Notes: generated from the letters alone by a model not told the origin. 64,000 bases of DNA from Planctomycetota bacterium (GCA_028278425.1 JANQEJ010000057.1:1-64000); one strand, 5' to 3'. Positions 1-9,611 are shown, counted from the first letter of the stretch. A program made the numbers and translations.

Positions 1-1
1 C

Positions 2-1784
2 CTAGAGGCCTGGCCGAAAAAGGGCCACCGAGCCGCTAGAGTGCCGATGCTCTTCTTTGGAAGGACATCGAAGCACCATGCTCGGAAAGAAGCCTGCTCA
101 AAGAGAGCTGTTCCGCCCGGACAACGCGCTGCTCGGCCACGTCGGCGCGGACTCGTTCTACGGTTTCTTGGCCCTTGAAGGGCCGCGTCTCTTCCGCGAC
201 GAGGACTTCGCGGAGCTGTACGGGGAGCGGGGCCGGCCGAGCGTGCCGCCCTCGCAGATGTGTGTTTTGCTGGTCCTCCAGGCCCGCGAAGGGGTCTCCG
301 ACCAGGAGGCGATCGACCGCACGGCGTACGACATCCGCTGGAAGGTTGCCCTGGGCGTCGAGCTCGAGGAGAAACTGTGCGCCAAGAGCACGCTCCAGCT
401 CTTCCGGGCGAACCTGCTCTTGAACGAGCGCTACGAGCGGCTCTTCGAGACGAGCGTGGCCGCCTGCCGGCGGCAGGGGCTTGGGGCCTCGAAGAAGCTG
501 GAGGTGGCCATCGACTCGACGCCGGTCTTGGGTCGTGGTGCGGTGAAGGACACCTACAACCTGGTCTCGGACGCGATTCGGAAGGTGGTCGAGGATGCTT
601 GCCGTCTCAAGGAGTGGGATCGGGACGAGCTCGTCGCCGAGCAGGGCCTGGGCCGGCATTTCGGGTCGAGCTTCAAAGGCGAATCCGATCTGGACTGGAG
701 CAACGCGCAGGAGCGGCGGGCGCTGCTCGCGCAGTTGGTCGCCGACGCTCGAGTCGCTCTGCAGCTTGCGAAGAAGGCCCTGCGAGGCTACGCCAAGGAC
801 TGGGCGGCGACGGGGCAGCTACGGGAGTCCCAGGCGCTGTTGAGCCGGATCCTCGCTCAGGACATCGAGGAGGAGCCGGAAGACGGCGGAGGGCCACGGA
901 TCCGCCAGGGGACGGCGCCAGGCCGCATCATCTCGACGACCGATCCCGAGATGCGGCGCGGTCACAAGAGCCATTCGAAAGGATTCGACGGCTACAAGGC
1001 CTCGCTGGTGGTCGAGACGGGAGACGGAGTGATCCTGGCGACGGGCGTGCAGCCGGGCAACGCGGCGGACCGAGAAGGTGCCGCGGAGCTGTTGATTTCG
1101 GCAGACAAGGTCACGCCCTCGAAGATCGGACGCCTGCTCGGTGACACGGCCTACGGGGACATGAACACTCGCCGCCGCCTCGAAGGTCTCGAGCTGGAGG
1201 TCGTCGCCAAGGCGCCGCCGGCGCCATCGAGGAAGGGGACCTTCAAGCGCGATCGATTCCGGGTGAGCGAGAGTCGGGGGCACGCCAGGTGCCCCGCAGG
1301 CAAACGCTCGAAGTACCGCAGCCGGACGCGCTCGAACGATGGGTGGAAGTACGTTTTCTCACGCATCGACTGCTCTCCGTGTCCGCTCCGAGATCAGTGC
1401 ACGACATCGCGCATTGCGGCCCGCACACTCACGGTGACGGAGGACTCGAAGGAGCTGGATCGCCACCGCAGGCACCAGCGCACGAAGCGCTTCCGCAAGC
1501 GATACCGACGCCGCATCGCCGTCGAGCACGCCATCGGGCGGCTCCAAGGGCTGGGGATCCGTCAGGCGAAGTACTTCGGAGCACGCAAGACCGCGATGCA
1601 GATCGCCATGGCCGCCATGGCCGCCAACCTCGGCCTCCTGGCCGCGTGCCTCGACCCCGAAGCCATCCTGCGCGCCTTGTCTCGGGCAGCCTTCGGCCTG
1701 ACCGCCCGAATCCGGCGATTCCACGAGACCGAAGTCGTCTCGATCGGCCTCCCAGAAATCGGCCTTTGTCGGCCGGGCCTCTAG
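2..1784 (+). mobile_element. IS1182-family-like insertion sequence
   Basis: Imperfect terminal inverted repeats: left CTAGAGGCCTGGCCGAAAAAGGGC (2-25), right (reverse complement) CTAGAGGCCCGGCCGACAAAGGCC (1761-1784); CTAG at both ends; single full-length transposase fills the element. Confidence 0.85.
78..1784 (+). CDS. IS1182-like DDE transposase (DUF772-type N-terminus, C-terminal DDE domain)
   Basis: Protein with 'FYGFLALEGPRLFRDEDFAELY...GRPSVPPSQMCVLLVLQ' N-terminus, 'DSTPVLGRGAVKDTYNL', 'KSHSKGFDGYKASL', 'RRIAVEHAIGRLQ'; ATG at 78. Confidence 0.85.
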   Translation: MLGKKPAQRELFRPDNALLGHVGADSFYGFLALEGPRLFRDEDFAELYGERGRPSVPPSQMCVLLVLQAREGVSDQEAIDRTAYDIRWKVALGVELEEKLCAKSTLQLFRANLLLNERYERLFETSVAACRRQGLGASKKLEVAIDSTPVLGRGAVKDTYNLVSDAIRKVVEDACRLKEWDRDELVAEQGLGRHFGSSFKGESDLDWSNAQERRALLAQLVADARVALQLAKKALRGYAKDWAATGQLRESQALLSRILAQDIEEEPEDGGGPRIRQGTAPGRIISTTDPEMRRGHKSHSKGFDGYKASLVVETGDGVILATGVQPGNAADREGAAELLISADKVTPSKIGRLLGDTAYGDMNTRRRLEGLELEVVAKAPPAPSRKGTFKRDRFRVSESRGHARCPAGKRSKYRSRTRSNDGWKYVFSRIDCSPCPLRDQCTTSRIAARTLTVTEDSKELDRHRRHQRTKRFRKRYRRRIAVEHAIGRLQGLGIRQAKYFGARKTAMQIAMAAMAANLGLLAACLDPEAILRALSRAAFGLTARIRRFHETEVVSIGLPEIGLCRPGL

Positions 1785-2836
1785 AGCACGATGTCGACGA
1801 AAGCGGTGTTCGTCACCGTGGTCGGGACGAGCGTGACGGGATGGATCGCCACCGCCGCGTGGCGGAGCGTCACCCCGGCGTAGCTCGGCGGGCTCCCGGG
1901 CGGAAGGATCAGGCGCGCGCGCGCGTGGCCGATCGAGTCCAGCGTCCCGAAGTTGTCGTCGTACGGCGGCGTGTTGGGATGGGTCAGCGTCCAGACCAGG
2001 ACCGGATCGATCGCGAGCGGGAGCAGAACGCCCCCGCCGATCGGCGTCCCGGGCGACGCGGTGGCGGTGCTGCTGACCAGGAAGTAGAGCTCGCCGGCGT
2101 GGGCGGAGCCGAAGGTCATGTCCAGCGTCTGCTCGCCGCCCGCGCCGACCGCGACCGACGTCGGGTACGCGTCCAGCGGGCGGTGCTCGACGCCGAAGAA
2201 GTCGTCGACGAAGGGCCGGCTTCGCACCCAAACGCCCGCGGCCGACCCGGTCGGCGCGAAGGGCGTGCCGACGATGCCCGACGCGGTGTAGGTCCCGATG
2301 AGGTTGCCCACCGCGTCCTCGACGCGCGCCACCGCGAGATCGCCCGCTTCCTGCGTCCAGACGGTGAGCTGGCCGGCGGGGATCTGCGTGGGGAAGTCGT
2401 AGAAGACGGGCGTCGGCTGCGAGAACCACGCGCCGGCGTTGATCGCCGCGTGGAAGAAGATCCGGTCGAAGAACCCGTCGAGGTCGTTGTCCTGGATCAG
2501 GACCGCGACGCCGCTCCAACTGCTCGGGTCGAGACCGACGACGACGCCCGCTCCGAAGAAGTTGTCGGCGGGGTCGCGCTCGAACTCGATGCGCGCCTTC
2601 GCCTGCGTGTACGTCTGCGCGAAGGACGTGTGGTTCATCCACGTGTCGTTCGCGAACGGCACGTTCCCCTTGCAGAAGTTCGACTGGATGACGAGGTCGC
2701 CGTTTCCTTCGTTCCAGTCGGGGCCGAGGAAGGTCGAGTCCGGCCGGTTGAAATCGTCGAAGACGATCTGCTGGGCGGCGGCGGGAGCGGCGAGAACGGA
2801 GACGAGGAGGGCCGGGAGGAGGGGGCGTGTTTGCAT
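1781..2836 (-). CDS. secreted protein, lectin/LamG-like N-terminal region plus C-terminal module shared with other FG-GAP proteins in this window
   Basis: Signal peptide 'MQTRPLLPALLVSVLAAPAAAQ'; C-terminus 'GGEQTLDMTFGSAHAGELYFLVSSTATASPGTPIGGGVLLPLAIDPVLVWTLTHPN...'. Confidence 0.7.
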   Translation of the reverse strand: MQTRPLLPALLVSVLAAPAAAQQIVFDDFNRPDSTFLGPDWNEGNGDLVIQSNFCKGNVPFANDTWMNHTSFAQTYTQAKARIEFERDPADNFFGAGVVVGLDPSSWSGVAVLIQDNDLDGFFDRIFFHAAINAGAWFSQPTPVFYDFPTQIPAGQLTVWTQEAGDLAVARVEDAVGNLIGTYTASGIVGTPFAPTGSAAGVWVRSRPFVDDFFGVEHRPLDAYPTSVAVGAGGEQTLDMTFGSAHAGELYFLVSSTATASPGTPIGGGVLLPLAIDPVLVWTLTHPNTPPYDDNFGTLDSIGHARARLILPPGSPPSYAGVTLRHAAVAIHPVTLVPTTVTNTAFVDIVL

Positions 2837-2929
2837 GAAGCGAGGGGTCTGGGGGCCGAAGGGGGATCGCTCAGCTTATCAGCGAGCGGCTCGCTCGTCG
2901 CCCGCGACCACCGCCCGAGGGAATGAGCG

Positions 2930-4342
2930 CTACCAGCGGTACCCGTTGACGCCGCCGTCCTCGTCGTTGTCGGTGTCGTACCAGGAGTCGAGCAGCTCGA
3001 ACCAGTTGTCGACGACGCCGTCGCCCCGTTTCGCGCCGTCGCGGCAGAAGGCGTAGTCGCCCGGCGCCGTTCGTCCTTTGCCGCCGCTCGGGTCGGGGTG
3101 GTACCAGCGGAACTTCCCCCAGGTGCGGCGACCGCGGTAGGTCGCGTCGCCGTCGGGGAAGACGATGTAGGCGCCGTTCTTGCCCGGCTCGAAGCCGTCG
3201 TAGCGCTTTCCTCCGAAGGAGCTGAGGACGAGCGCGTCGACCGCTTGCATCGCGGCCTCGGCTTTCTTGCGGACGTCCTCGTTAAGGGATCCTTCGGCGG
3301 CGATACGCCGCGTCAGGTCGTACAGGTCGAAGTACGGCATCGCGAGCCACGAGGGCTCGCCGGGGATGAAGTAGTTCATCGTCGGCTGGACGTCGCCTTC
3401 GCCGCGGATCGCCTCGACCGACGCCTTTGTGTCCGAGGCGGCGAGCGACCGGGCGAGCGCGTCGACGGCTTGCTTCGCGGCTTCCGCGCGGCCGAGGTCC
3501 ATGCACACCATCGCCTCTCGGGCCATGTGCTCCGCCCTGCGCGGATGCTGGGCGTGCCGGAGGCGCTCCGCCCCGGTCTCCTCGACGACGAGCCGGCCGA
3601 AGTCACCGGCGGTCATCTTTGCGGGATCGAGCCACGTCTCGCCTTCCGGCGCCGCGCCGGGACGAATGCGGCCGAACACGCGTTGCCACGGGAAGGGAAT
3701 GCCGGCGTTCGGCGTCGCGACCATCACGTCCGCCGAGAAGCGCCCGGTTCCGGGCCGCCATTGGTAGGCGTTCTCGACTGCGGCCATCGAGCACACGTCG
3801 AACACGAGGAGGTCCACGGACTCCTCGTCCGAGAGGACGCGCGTCAGCTCCGACGGCCAGAGCAGGTCGCTCGAGCCCTCGTCGGGACACCAGGAGTCCC
3901 CCCCGCCGTGGCTGTAGAAGACGAGCGCGTTCCGCTGCGCGGGAAAGGCCTCCTTGGCGAAGCGCAACGCCTTCTTGAGCGTGTGCGCGTCGCCGGTGTT
4001 CGCCTCGTGAGCCGAGTCGGTCGTGATCTCCGGAAACGCCGCGCCCCCGTTGACGCGCACCGCGCGCTCGCCGTCCAGGCGGTAAAGCCGGGTGTCCGCG
4101 AAGTCCTCTCCGAAGACGCCGGCGCGGCTCGAGTACTCGGGCGAGCGGTCGACGAGGAACAGCACCTCGACCGCGCTCCCGGCCGCGAACCCCTCGGCCA
4201 GGTCCGCCATGTCGGGCACGAAACTCTGCTCGCTGTCGTTGTCCGAGGCGCCGTAGAAGAGCACCGTCCACGCGCGTTCGGCGGGCGGGTCTTCGAACCC
4301 GGCGAGCAGGAGCGGAAGGAACAATGCGAGGGCGTGGGTCAT
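2930..4342 (-). CDS. clostripain-like cysteine peptidase (family C11)
   Basis: 'AWTVLFYGASDNDSE', 'LVFYSHGGGDSW' (His), 'LLVFDVCSMAAVENAYQWR' (Cys). Confidence 0.8.
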   Translation of the reverse strand: MTHALALFLPLLLAGFEDPPAERAWTVLFYGASDNDSEQSFVPDMADLAEGFAAGSAVEVLFLVDRSPEYSSRAGVFGEDFADTRLYRLDGERAVRVNGGAAFPEITTDSAHEANTGDAHTLKKALRFAKEAFPAQRNALVFYSHGGGDSWCPDEGSSDLLWPSELTRVLSDEESVDLLVFDVCSMAAVENAYQWRPGTGRFSADVMVATPNAGIPFPWQRVFGRIRPGAAPEGETWLDPAKMTAGDFGRLVVEETGAERLRHAQHPRRAEHMAREAMVCMDLGRAEAAKQAVDALARSLAASDTKASVEAIRGEGDVQPTMNYFIPGEPSWLAMPYFDLYDLTRRIAAEGSLNEDVRKKAEAAMQAVDALVLSSFGGKRYDGFEPGKNGAYIVFPDGDATYRGRRTWGKFRWYHPDPSGGKGRTAPGDYAFCRDGAKRGDGVVDNWFELLDSWYDTDNDEDGGVNGYRW

Positions 4343-4346
4343 GGCG

Positions 4347-4820
4347 TTAGCTCTTCCCGTTGACGTCGACGCCGAGCGGCAGGTCGCCGCTCTCCTTCAG
4401 CGTCTTCAGAACGATCGTCGTCCGCGTCGAGCGCACCCCCTCCACGCCCGCGATCACCTCGCGGATCAGGCGGTGGAGGTCCGCGGTGTCCTTCGCCCGT
4501 ACCTTGGCGAGGTAGCAGTCCTCGCCCGCGACGTCGTGTAACTCGAGCACCTCGGGAAGCCGCGCAATCTCGTCGGCCGCGTGGAACTCGCCGAGCCGCT
4601 CGTCGGTCTGGAGGTGCAGGAAGGCGACCAGCCCGCGGTCGACCACGACCGGGTCGATCCGCACGGCGTAGCCCCGGACGACGCCCCGCTCTTCGAGCTT
4701 GCGAAGCCGCTGGTGGATGGCCGAGGGGGCCATCTCCAGGCGCCGGGCGAGGTCCGCGTTCGAGGTCCGCGCGTTCTCCTGGAGCAGGGCCAGGAGCTGA
4801 AGGTCCGTGGAGTCGATCAT
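4347..4820 (-). CDS. Lrp/AsnC family transcriptional regulator
   Basis: 'MIDSTDLQLLALLQENARTSNADLARRLEMAPSAIHQRLRKLEERGVVRGYAVRIDP'. Confidence 0.9.
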   Translation of the reverse strand: MIDSTDLQLLALLQENARTSNADLARRLEMAPSAIHQRLRKLEERGVVRGYAVRIDPVVVDRGLVAFLHLQTDERLGEFHAADEIARLPEVLELHDVAGEDCYLAKVRAKDTADLHRLIREVIAGVEGVRSTRTTIVLKTLKESGDLPLGVDVNGKS

Positions 4821-4913
4821 TCTCCGATTTTGCCCGAAGACGATCGAAAAGCCGCGATGTTTGCGGAATCGCCGTCAAATCATCTTCTGGGCGTCGGAGC
4901 GGCCGTTGAAACG

Positions 4914-5354
4914 TCAGCCGAGCCCTCCGGCCCGCGTGGTCATCCACAGGACCAGCGCTCCGCGCGCGCTCCACGCCAGCGTGCGGACCCAGTTGGTCCG
5001 GACGAGCCGCTGGATCGCCTCGGCGTCGTAGCCCAGCGCCAGCCGCGCGTGCTCCGGGACCGAGAGCAGGGCCGTGGCGAGCCAGATGACGGCCACGAGC
5101 CCCAGCCCGAGCCAGACCCACCCCGTCCCGACCCCCGCCGGTCGGGCCTGGAGCAAGAGCATGGCCGTCAGCGCCTCGAGCCCCATCAGCGGAGCCACGA
5201 GCCATCCGATGCGGGCGCAGTGCAACTCGTGATAGCGGACGAACCCCTCGCGGACCTCCGCCATCAGGGGGTAGTGCACGACCTGGACGATCCAGATGAG
5301 CCCGACCAGGGCCAGCGTCGCCAGGAGGTGCAGGGGCAGGACGAGATCGCTCAC
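4914..5354 (-). CDS. small integral membrane protein
   Basis: Four hydrophobic segments, 'LHLLATLALVGLIWIVQVVHYPLM'. Confidence 0.6.
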   Translation of the reverse strand: MSDLVLPLHLLATLALVGLIWIVQVVHYPLMAEVREGFVRYHELHCARIGWLVAPLMGLEALTAMLLLQARPAGVGTGWVWLGLGLVAVIWLATALLSVPEHARLALGYDAEAIQRLVRTNWVRTLAWSARGALVLWMTTRAGGLG

Positions 5355-5444
5355 GCGCTATCCTTCGGCCGGCCAAGCTCGACGGATTCGCCGGGGGCGG
5401 AGCGTTGCGTCCGGACGGGGCCGGCGCGCGAAGCCTCCAGTGCC

Positions 5445-5999
5445 ATGACGGGAATGCGTAACTTGGACCCCGCCATCCTGACGCTGCCCGTTTCCGGGAA
5501 GCGCCTCGGCGAGAGCAAGTCCCTCGGCGACCTCGTTCGCGAGCCGGCGATCCTGGCCTTCCTCCGCCACTGTGGGTGACTGTTCACCCGCGAATGGGTC
5601 GCCGACCTGCGCCGTGTGCGCGAACGGCATCCGGAGCTGCCGCCGATGGTCCTCGTGATGCAGGCGAGCGCCGATCGGGGGGAAAAGCTCCTGAGCGGAC
5701 TCTGGCCGGACGCGCCTTTCGTCTCCGATCCCGAGCTCAGGCTCTACACGGCCTTCGGGCTCGGCCGCGGTAGCCTGGGCGAGGTGATGGGACCGGCCAC
5801 GTGGCTCGCCGGCCTGCGCGCGCTGCGCAAAGGCCATTTCGTCGGCCGGCCGGTGGGGGATCCGTTGGTGCTTCCCGGTCTGTTCCTCGTGCACGGCGAC
5901 CGCGTGCTCTGGCGGCACGCCTTCGCCCACTCGGGCGACCAGCCGTCGGAGGAGGAGCTCCTCGCCGGCGTGCGAACGGCGCTCGCGAGCGCTCCGTGA
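5445..5999 (+). CDS. peroxiredoxin-like/AhpC-TSA-like candidate selenoprotein; in-frame TGA at 5577-5579 read as Sec
   Basis: ORFs 4581-5579 and 5616-5999 are in the same frame; combined translation 'MTGMRNLDPAILTLPVSGKRLGESKSLGDLVREPAILAFLRHCG-U-LFTREWVADLRRVRERHPELPPMVLVMQAS...'; U sits where the family's FLRHFGCxFCRE motif has its first Cys. Confidence 0.75.
5595..5609 (+). promoter_or_regulatory. candidate bacterial SECIS hairpin for 5577 TGA
   Basis: TGGGTC-GCC-GACCTG (two G-U wobbles); 3-nt loop starting with G, about 21 nt after the TGA. Confidence 0.45.
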
Positions 6000-6002
6000 G
6001 CC

Positions 6003-6740
6003 GTGGCGCGGCGCGTGCTCTTCCTCGGCGGTAACGGTCACTGCGCCGCCCGCCTGCGGCCGGCGTGCGACGCGCTCGCGGCGCGCGGGTCCGACCTCGA
6101 GTTGGTCGACGCGAAGTACCCGGGCTTCGAGGGCCGCGCCCGCGCCGGGAGCCTCGACGAGTTTCTCACGGCTATTGAGGCGGAAGGGGAGCGCGCGCAA
6201 CCGTCGCTCGTGTACGGCACCGGGATCGGCGGCCTCTTCGCGCTCGCGCTCCGGGCGCGCGGCGCGCTGCGCGGGACGCCGATCGTGCTCCAGGGCGCCG
6301 TGCTCTGGGGCATCGAGCACCGCAGGTTCGCGCGCGTCATGCGCGGGTCGCTTCCGCACCTTCTGCAGCTCGCGCTGCGCACGCCCTTCGCGCGACGGCG
6401 GTTCCGCGCGAAGCACCTCGCCGGCGTCGAGCCGGACGCCGCGCGCGCGTTGTTCGACGGGTACGCCCGCTGCGCGGCGTTCCGCGACTTCTTCCGCTGG
6501 CTGCGGGCGCCGCTCCTGCGGTCGCTCGAGCGCGAGCTGCGCGAAGACCCGCGCTCGCTCGAGGGCATCGAGGCCTGGTGGGGCGAGCGCGACCGCGTCG
6601 TGGGGCTCGACGAGCTCGACTGCACCGAGCGCGCGCTCGGCGCGAGCTTCCGGCGCACGACCTTCGCCGAATGGGGCCACTACCCGATGCTGGAGGACCC
6701 GCGCGGGTGGGGAGAGGAGCTGGATCGTGCGGTGGCATGA
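6003..6740 (+). CDS. alpha/beta-hydrolase-like protein
   Basis: 'RVLFLGGNGHCAARLRPACDALAARG', 'SLVYGTGIGGLFALALRARG' nucleophile-elbow-like, C-terminal 'WGHYPML'. Confidence 0.55.
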   Translation: MARRVLFLGGNGHCAARLRPACDALAARGSDLELVDAKYPGFEGRARAGSLDEFLTAIEAEGERAQPSLVYGTGIGGLFALALRARGALRGTPIVLQGAVLWGIEHRRFARVMRGSLPHLLQLALRTPFARRRFRAKHLAGVEPDAARALFDGYARCAAFRDFFRWLRAPLLRSLERELREDPRSLEGIEAWWGERDRVVGLDELDCTERALGASFRRTTFAEWGHYPMLEDPRGWGEELDRAVA

Positions 6741-8826
6741 GCTTGAACGCTTCCGCGACGCCTCCGTCGCCAAGCTGGACAACCTGCGTCGCGCCGCCCG
6801 CGCCGGCGTGCGCGTTCCGCGAACGCACTGGACGCTCGCGCGCGACGTTCCCGCGGCGGGTTCGCTCCCGCCGCCCGCGCCCGGCGCGACGCCTTGGATG
6901 GTGCGCTCCGCCTCGCCCGAGGAGGACGGCGTCGAGGGCTCGGCGGCCGGACGATTCCACAGCGAGCGCGTGCCCGCGGGCGCCGACCTCGGCGACGCCG
7001 TGCGGCGCGTCGTCGCATCGCTCACGCGCGACGCCGCCGGCGCCCCGCGCGGCGCGGTCTTCGCGCAGCCCTTCGCGGAGGCCGAGCGGGCCGGCGTCGC
7101 CTTCTTCGACGGCTTCCATTACGAGCGCACCTGGGCGCCGGGCGACAACTTCGGTCTGACCTCCGGCGCGACGCGCGGAATCGTCGAGCGCGGCGATCTG
7201 GTGCGCGGCGAGCCGTGGAGCCGCTGGCTCGAGCGCGTCGCCGCCGTTTTCCCGGAGCTCGACCGCGTCGACCTCGAGTGGGCCGAAGACGCCGCCGGCT
7301 TCGTGCTGCTGCAGGCGCGCCGCGCGAAGTTCGAGGTGCGCGGCGACCCGCTCGTCAGCGTGGCGAACCACCGCGAGATCCTCGGCGAGGCTCCGAGCCC
7401 GTGGATCGTCTCCGCGCTCGACGAGGCCGGCCGCGCGGCGTTCGGCTGGTTCGGCGCGTGCGATCCCGCCATCGACCGCTGGGGTGAGCGCTACGCGCGC
7501 ATGGCCGCGGGGCGCGCCTGGATGGACTTCAGCGCCTTCTTCCGCGTGATGGACCGCTGGGGTCTGCCGCGCACCTTCGTCACCCAGGGCGTCGGCGGCG
7601 CGGCGAGCGGCCCGCTCGACTCGCGGGTCGTCTGGGGGCGGTTCCTGCGCAGCGGGCCGCGGCTGCTCCGGCTGCAGCTCGCCAACGTGCGGCTCGTGCT
7701 CGGCGTGTTCCGCGAGCTCGCGCGCGTCGAGCGCGCGGTACGGGCGGCGGAGGATCTCGCGGCCCTGCACGCGGCGACGGCGCTCGGGCTCGCAACGGCG
7801 CTGCGGGTGAATTTCGCGCTGGGCGGCGCGCTCGCCGGAGTGCAGCGCGTTCGGCGCGCGCTCGGCGTGCGCGGCGGCGCGCACGTCGTCACCGGCGACA
7901 TGGGACACGCCTACGAGGACCTGCGGCGGCTTCCCTCCGAGGAGCGCGGCCGAGCGCTCGACGCGTGGCTCGAGCAATTCGGCCATCGCGGTCCGCTCGA
8001 GAGCGATCCGCTGCACCCGCGCTTCGACGAGCTGCGCACGGCCCTGGAAGCGGACCTCGCCGGCGAAGCGCCGTCCGAGGAGGAGCGCGCCGCACGCGGC
8101 GGCCGCGGTCCGCTGTTCTGGTTCGAACGCCGGCGCGAGACCTTCCGCGACGAGCTGATGAAGGTCTGGCGCGAGCTCCGCCGGCGCCTCGTCGCGGAGG
8201 GCACGCGCCTGAGCGAGCGCGGCGAGCTCGCGAAACCGGACGACGTCTTCTTCCTCACGCGGACGGACCTCGACGGCGCGTCGCCGCCGGGCGAGGCCGC
8301 GCGCGCGAACCGGGCGAGCTGGGAGGGCACGCGCCACCTCGCGCTCCCGCACACCGCGCGTCTCTCCCGGATCGAAGCGCTCGCCCGCGCCGGGGAAGGC
8401 GACGCCCGCGCGCGCCCTCAGGCCGACGCGTGGAGCGGCATCGGCCTAACCGGCGAGCCCGTCGAGGGCCGCGTTCGCCGCGCCGAGGACCTCGCGTCGT
8501 TCCTGCGGGACGGAGCGGCCGAGCTCGGGCGCGGCGACGTGCTCGTCGTGCCCGCCCTGGAACCCTCGTGGGGCGTCCTCTTCGGCCGCGTGGGCGCGGT
8601 CGTTGCGGAGCTCGGCGGCGAGCTCAGCCACGCGTCCATTCTCCTCCGCGAGCTCGGGACACCCTCCGTTGTAAACTGCCTCGGCTGCTGGGGTTCCCTC
8701 CGCGACGGCGAGCGAGTGCGCGTCGATCCGCGCGCGGGCCGCGTCGAGCGCTCGGGCGGAGCCGCGGGAAAGCCCCGCGCGCCCGTCACGTCGAGCGCGC
8801 GCGGGCGAACCCCAGAGATTCACTGA
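6727..8826 (+). CDS. PEP synthase/PPDK-like phosphotransferase (rifampicin phosphotransferase-like architecture)
   Basis: 'WMVRSASPEEDGVEGSAAGRFHSERV' ATP-binding motif; C-terminal swivelling His domain 'VVAELGGELSHASILLRELGTPSVVN'; GTG start at 6727 overlaps previous gene. Confidence 0.7.
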   Translation: MRWHELERFRDASVAKLDNLRRAARAGVRVPRTHWTLARDVPAAGSLPPPAPGATPWMVRSASPEEDGVEGSAAGRFHSERVPAGADLGDAVRRVVASLTRDAAGAPRGAVFAQPFAEAERAGVAFFDGFHYERTWAPGDNFGLTSGATRGIVERGDLVRGEPWSRWLERVAAVFPELDRVDLEWAEDAAGFVLLQARRAKFEVRGDPLVSVANHREILGEAPSPWIVSALDEAGRAAFGWFGACDPAIDRWGERYARMAAGRAWMDFSAFFRVMDRWGLPRTFVTQGVGGAASGPLDSRVVWGRFLRSGPRLLRLQLANVRLVLGVFRELARVERAVRAAEDLAALHAATALGLATALRVNFALGGALAGVQRVRRALGVRGGAHVVTGDMGHAYEDLRRLPSEERGRALDAWLEQFGHRGPLESDPLHPRFDELRTALEADLAGEAPSEEERAARGGRGPLFWFERRRETFRDELMKVWRELRRRLVAEGTRLSERGELAKPDDVFFLTRTDLDGASPPGEAARANRASWEGTRHLALPHTARLSRIEALARAGEGDARARPQADAWSGIGLTGEPVEGRVRRAEDLASFLRDGAAELGRGDVLVVPALEPSWGVLFGRVGAVVAELGGELSHASILLRELGTPSVVNCLGCWGSLRDGERVRVDPRAGRVERSGGAAGKPRAPVTSSARGRTPEIH

Positions 8827-8861
8827 CCGAGAGGGCCGGAAAGGAGCCCGTCAAGAACACC

Positions 8862-9611
8862 ATGAGCGAGTCCAACGTCATCCTCGTCACCGGCGCCACC
8901 TCCGGGATCGGCGCTGCCACCGCCAAGGCCTTCGCCGCCGCGGGCCACCGGGTCGTCCTAGCCGGACGCCGCGCCGACAAGGGCCTGGCCGTCGTGGACG
9001 CGATCCGCGCGGAGGGTGGCGAGGCGACCTTCTTCCCCGCGGACGTCTCCAACCCGGAGGAGGTCCAGTCGCTGGTCGACAAGACCCTGGAGACCTACGG
9101 TCGCCTCGACGCGGCGTTCAACAACGCGGGCGTGGAGGGAGACACCCTCGTGCCCTTCCACGAGCAGTCCGCGGAAAACTACCGGCACGTCTTCGACGTC
9201 AACGTCGAGGCCGTCCTGAACTGCATGAAGGCCCAGGTGCCGGCCATGCTCCAGAGCGGGGGCGGCGCGATCGTGAACAACGCCTCGATCGCGGGCCTCG
9301 TCGGCTTCAACGGGATGAGCGTCTACGGCGCGAGCAAGCACGCCGTCATCGGCCTGACCCGCAACGCCGCGCTCGAGTACGCGCAGCAGGGCATCCGCGT
9401 CAACGCCGTCGCGCCGGGTCCGATCGAGACCGAGATGTACGACCGCTTCGCGAACGACGAGGTCCGCGAGCAGATCAACACGATGGTACCGATGGGGCGC
9501 TCCGGGACGGCCGAGGAGGTGGCGTCCGCCGTCGTGTGGCTCGCGGACCCGGCCAACAGCTACACGACCGGCCAGGTGATCGCCGTCGACGGGGGCTTCA
9601 CGGCGCAGTAG
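8862..9611 (+). CDS. SDR-family oxidoreductase
   Basis: 'VILVTGATSGIGAATAKAFAAAG', 'NNAG', 'YGASKHAV', 'VNAVAPGPIETEM', 'TTGQVIAVDGGF'. Confidence 0.93.
   Translation: MSESNVILVTGATSGIGAATAKAFAAAGHRVVLAGRRADKGLAVVDAIRAEGGEATFFPADVSNPEEVQSLVDKTLETYGRLDAAFNNAGVEGDTLVPFHEQSAENYRHVFDVNVEAVLNCMKAQVPAMLQSGGGAIVNNASIAGLVGFNGMSVYGASKHAVIGLTRNAALEYAQQGIRVNAVAPGPIETEMYDRFANDEVREQINTMVPMGRSGTAEEVASAVVWLADPANSYTTGQVIAVDGGFTAQ

Noticed and set aside
1359-2642. 427-aa minus ORF and the 545-aa plus ORF 1289-2926
   Set aside because: Low-complexity R/A/G-rich shadows of the transposase and the secreted-protein gene, caused by high GC.
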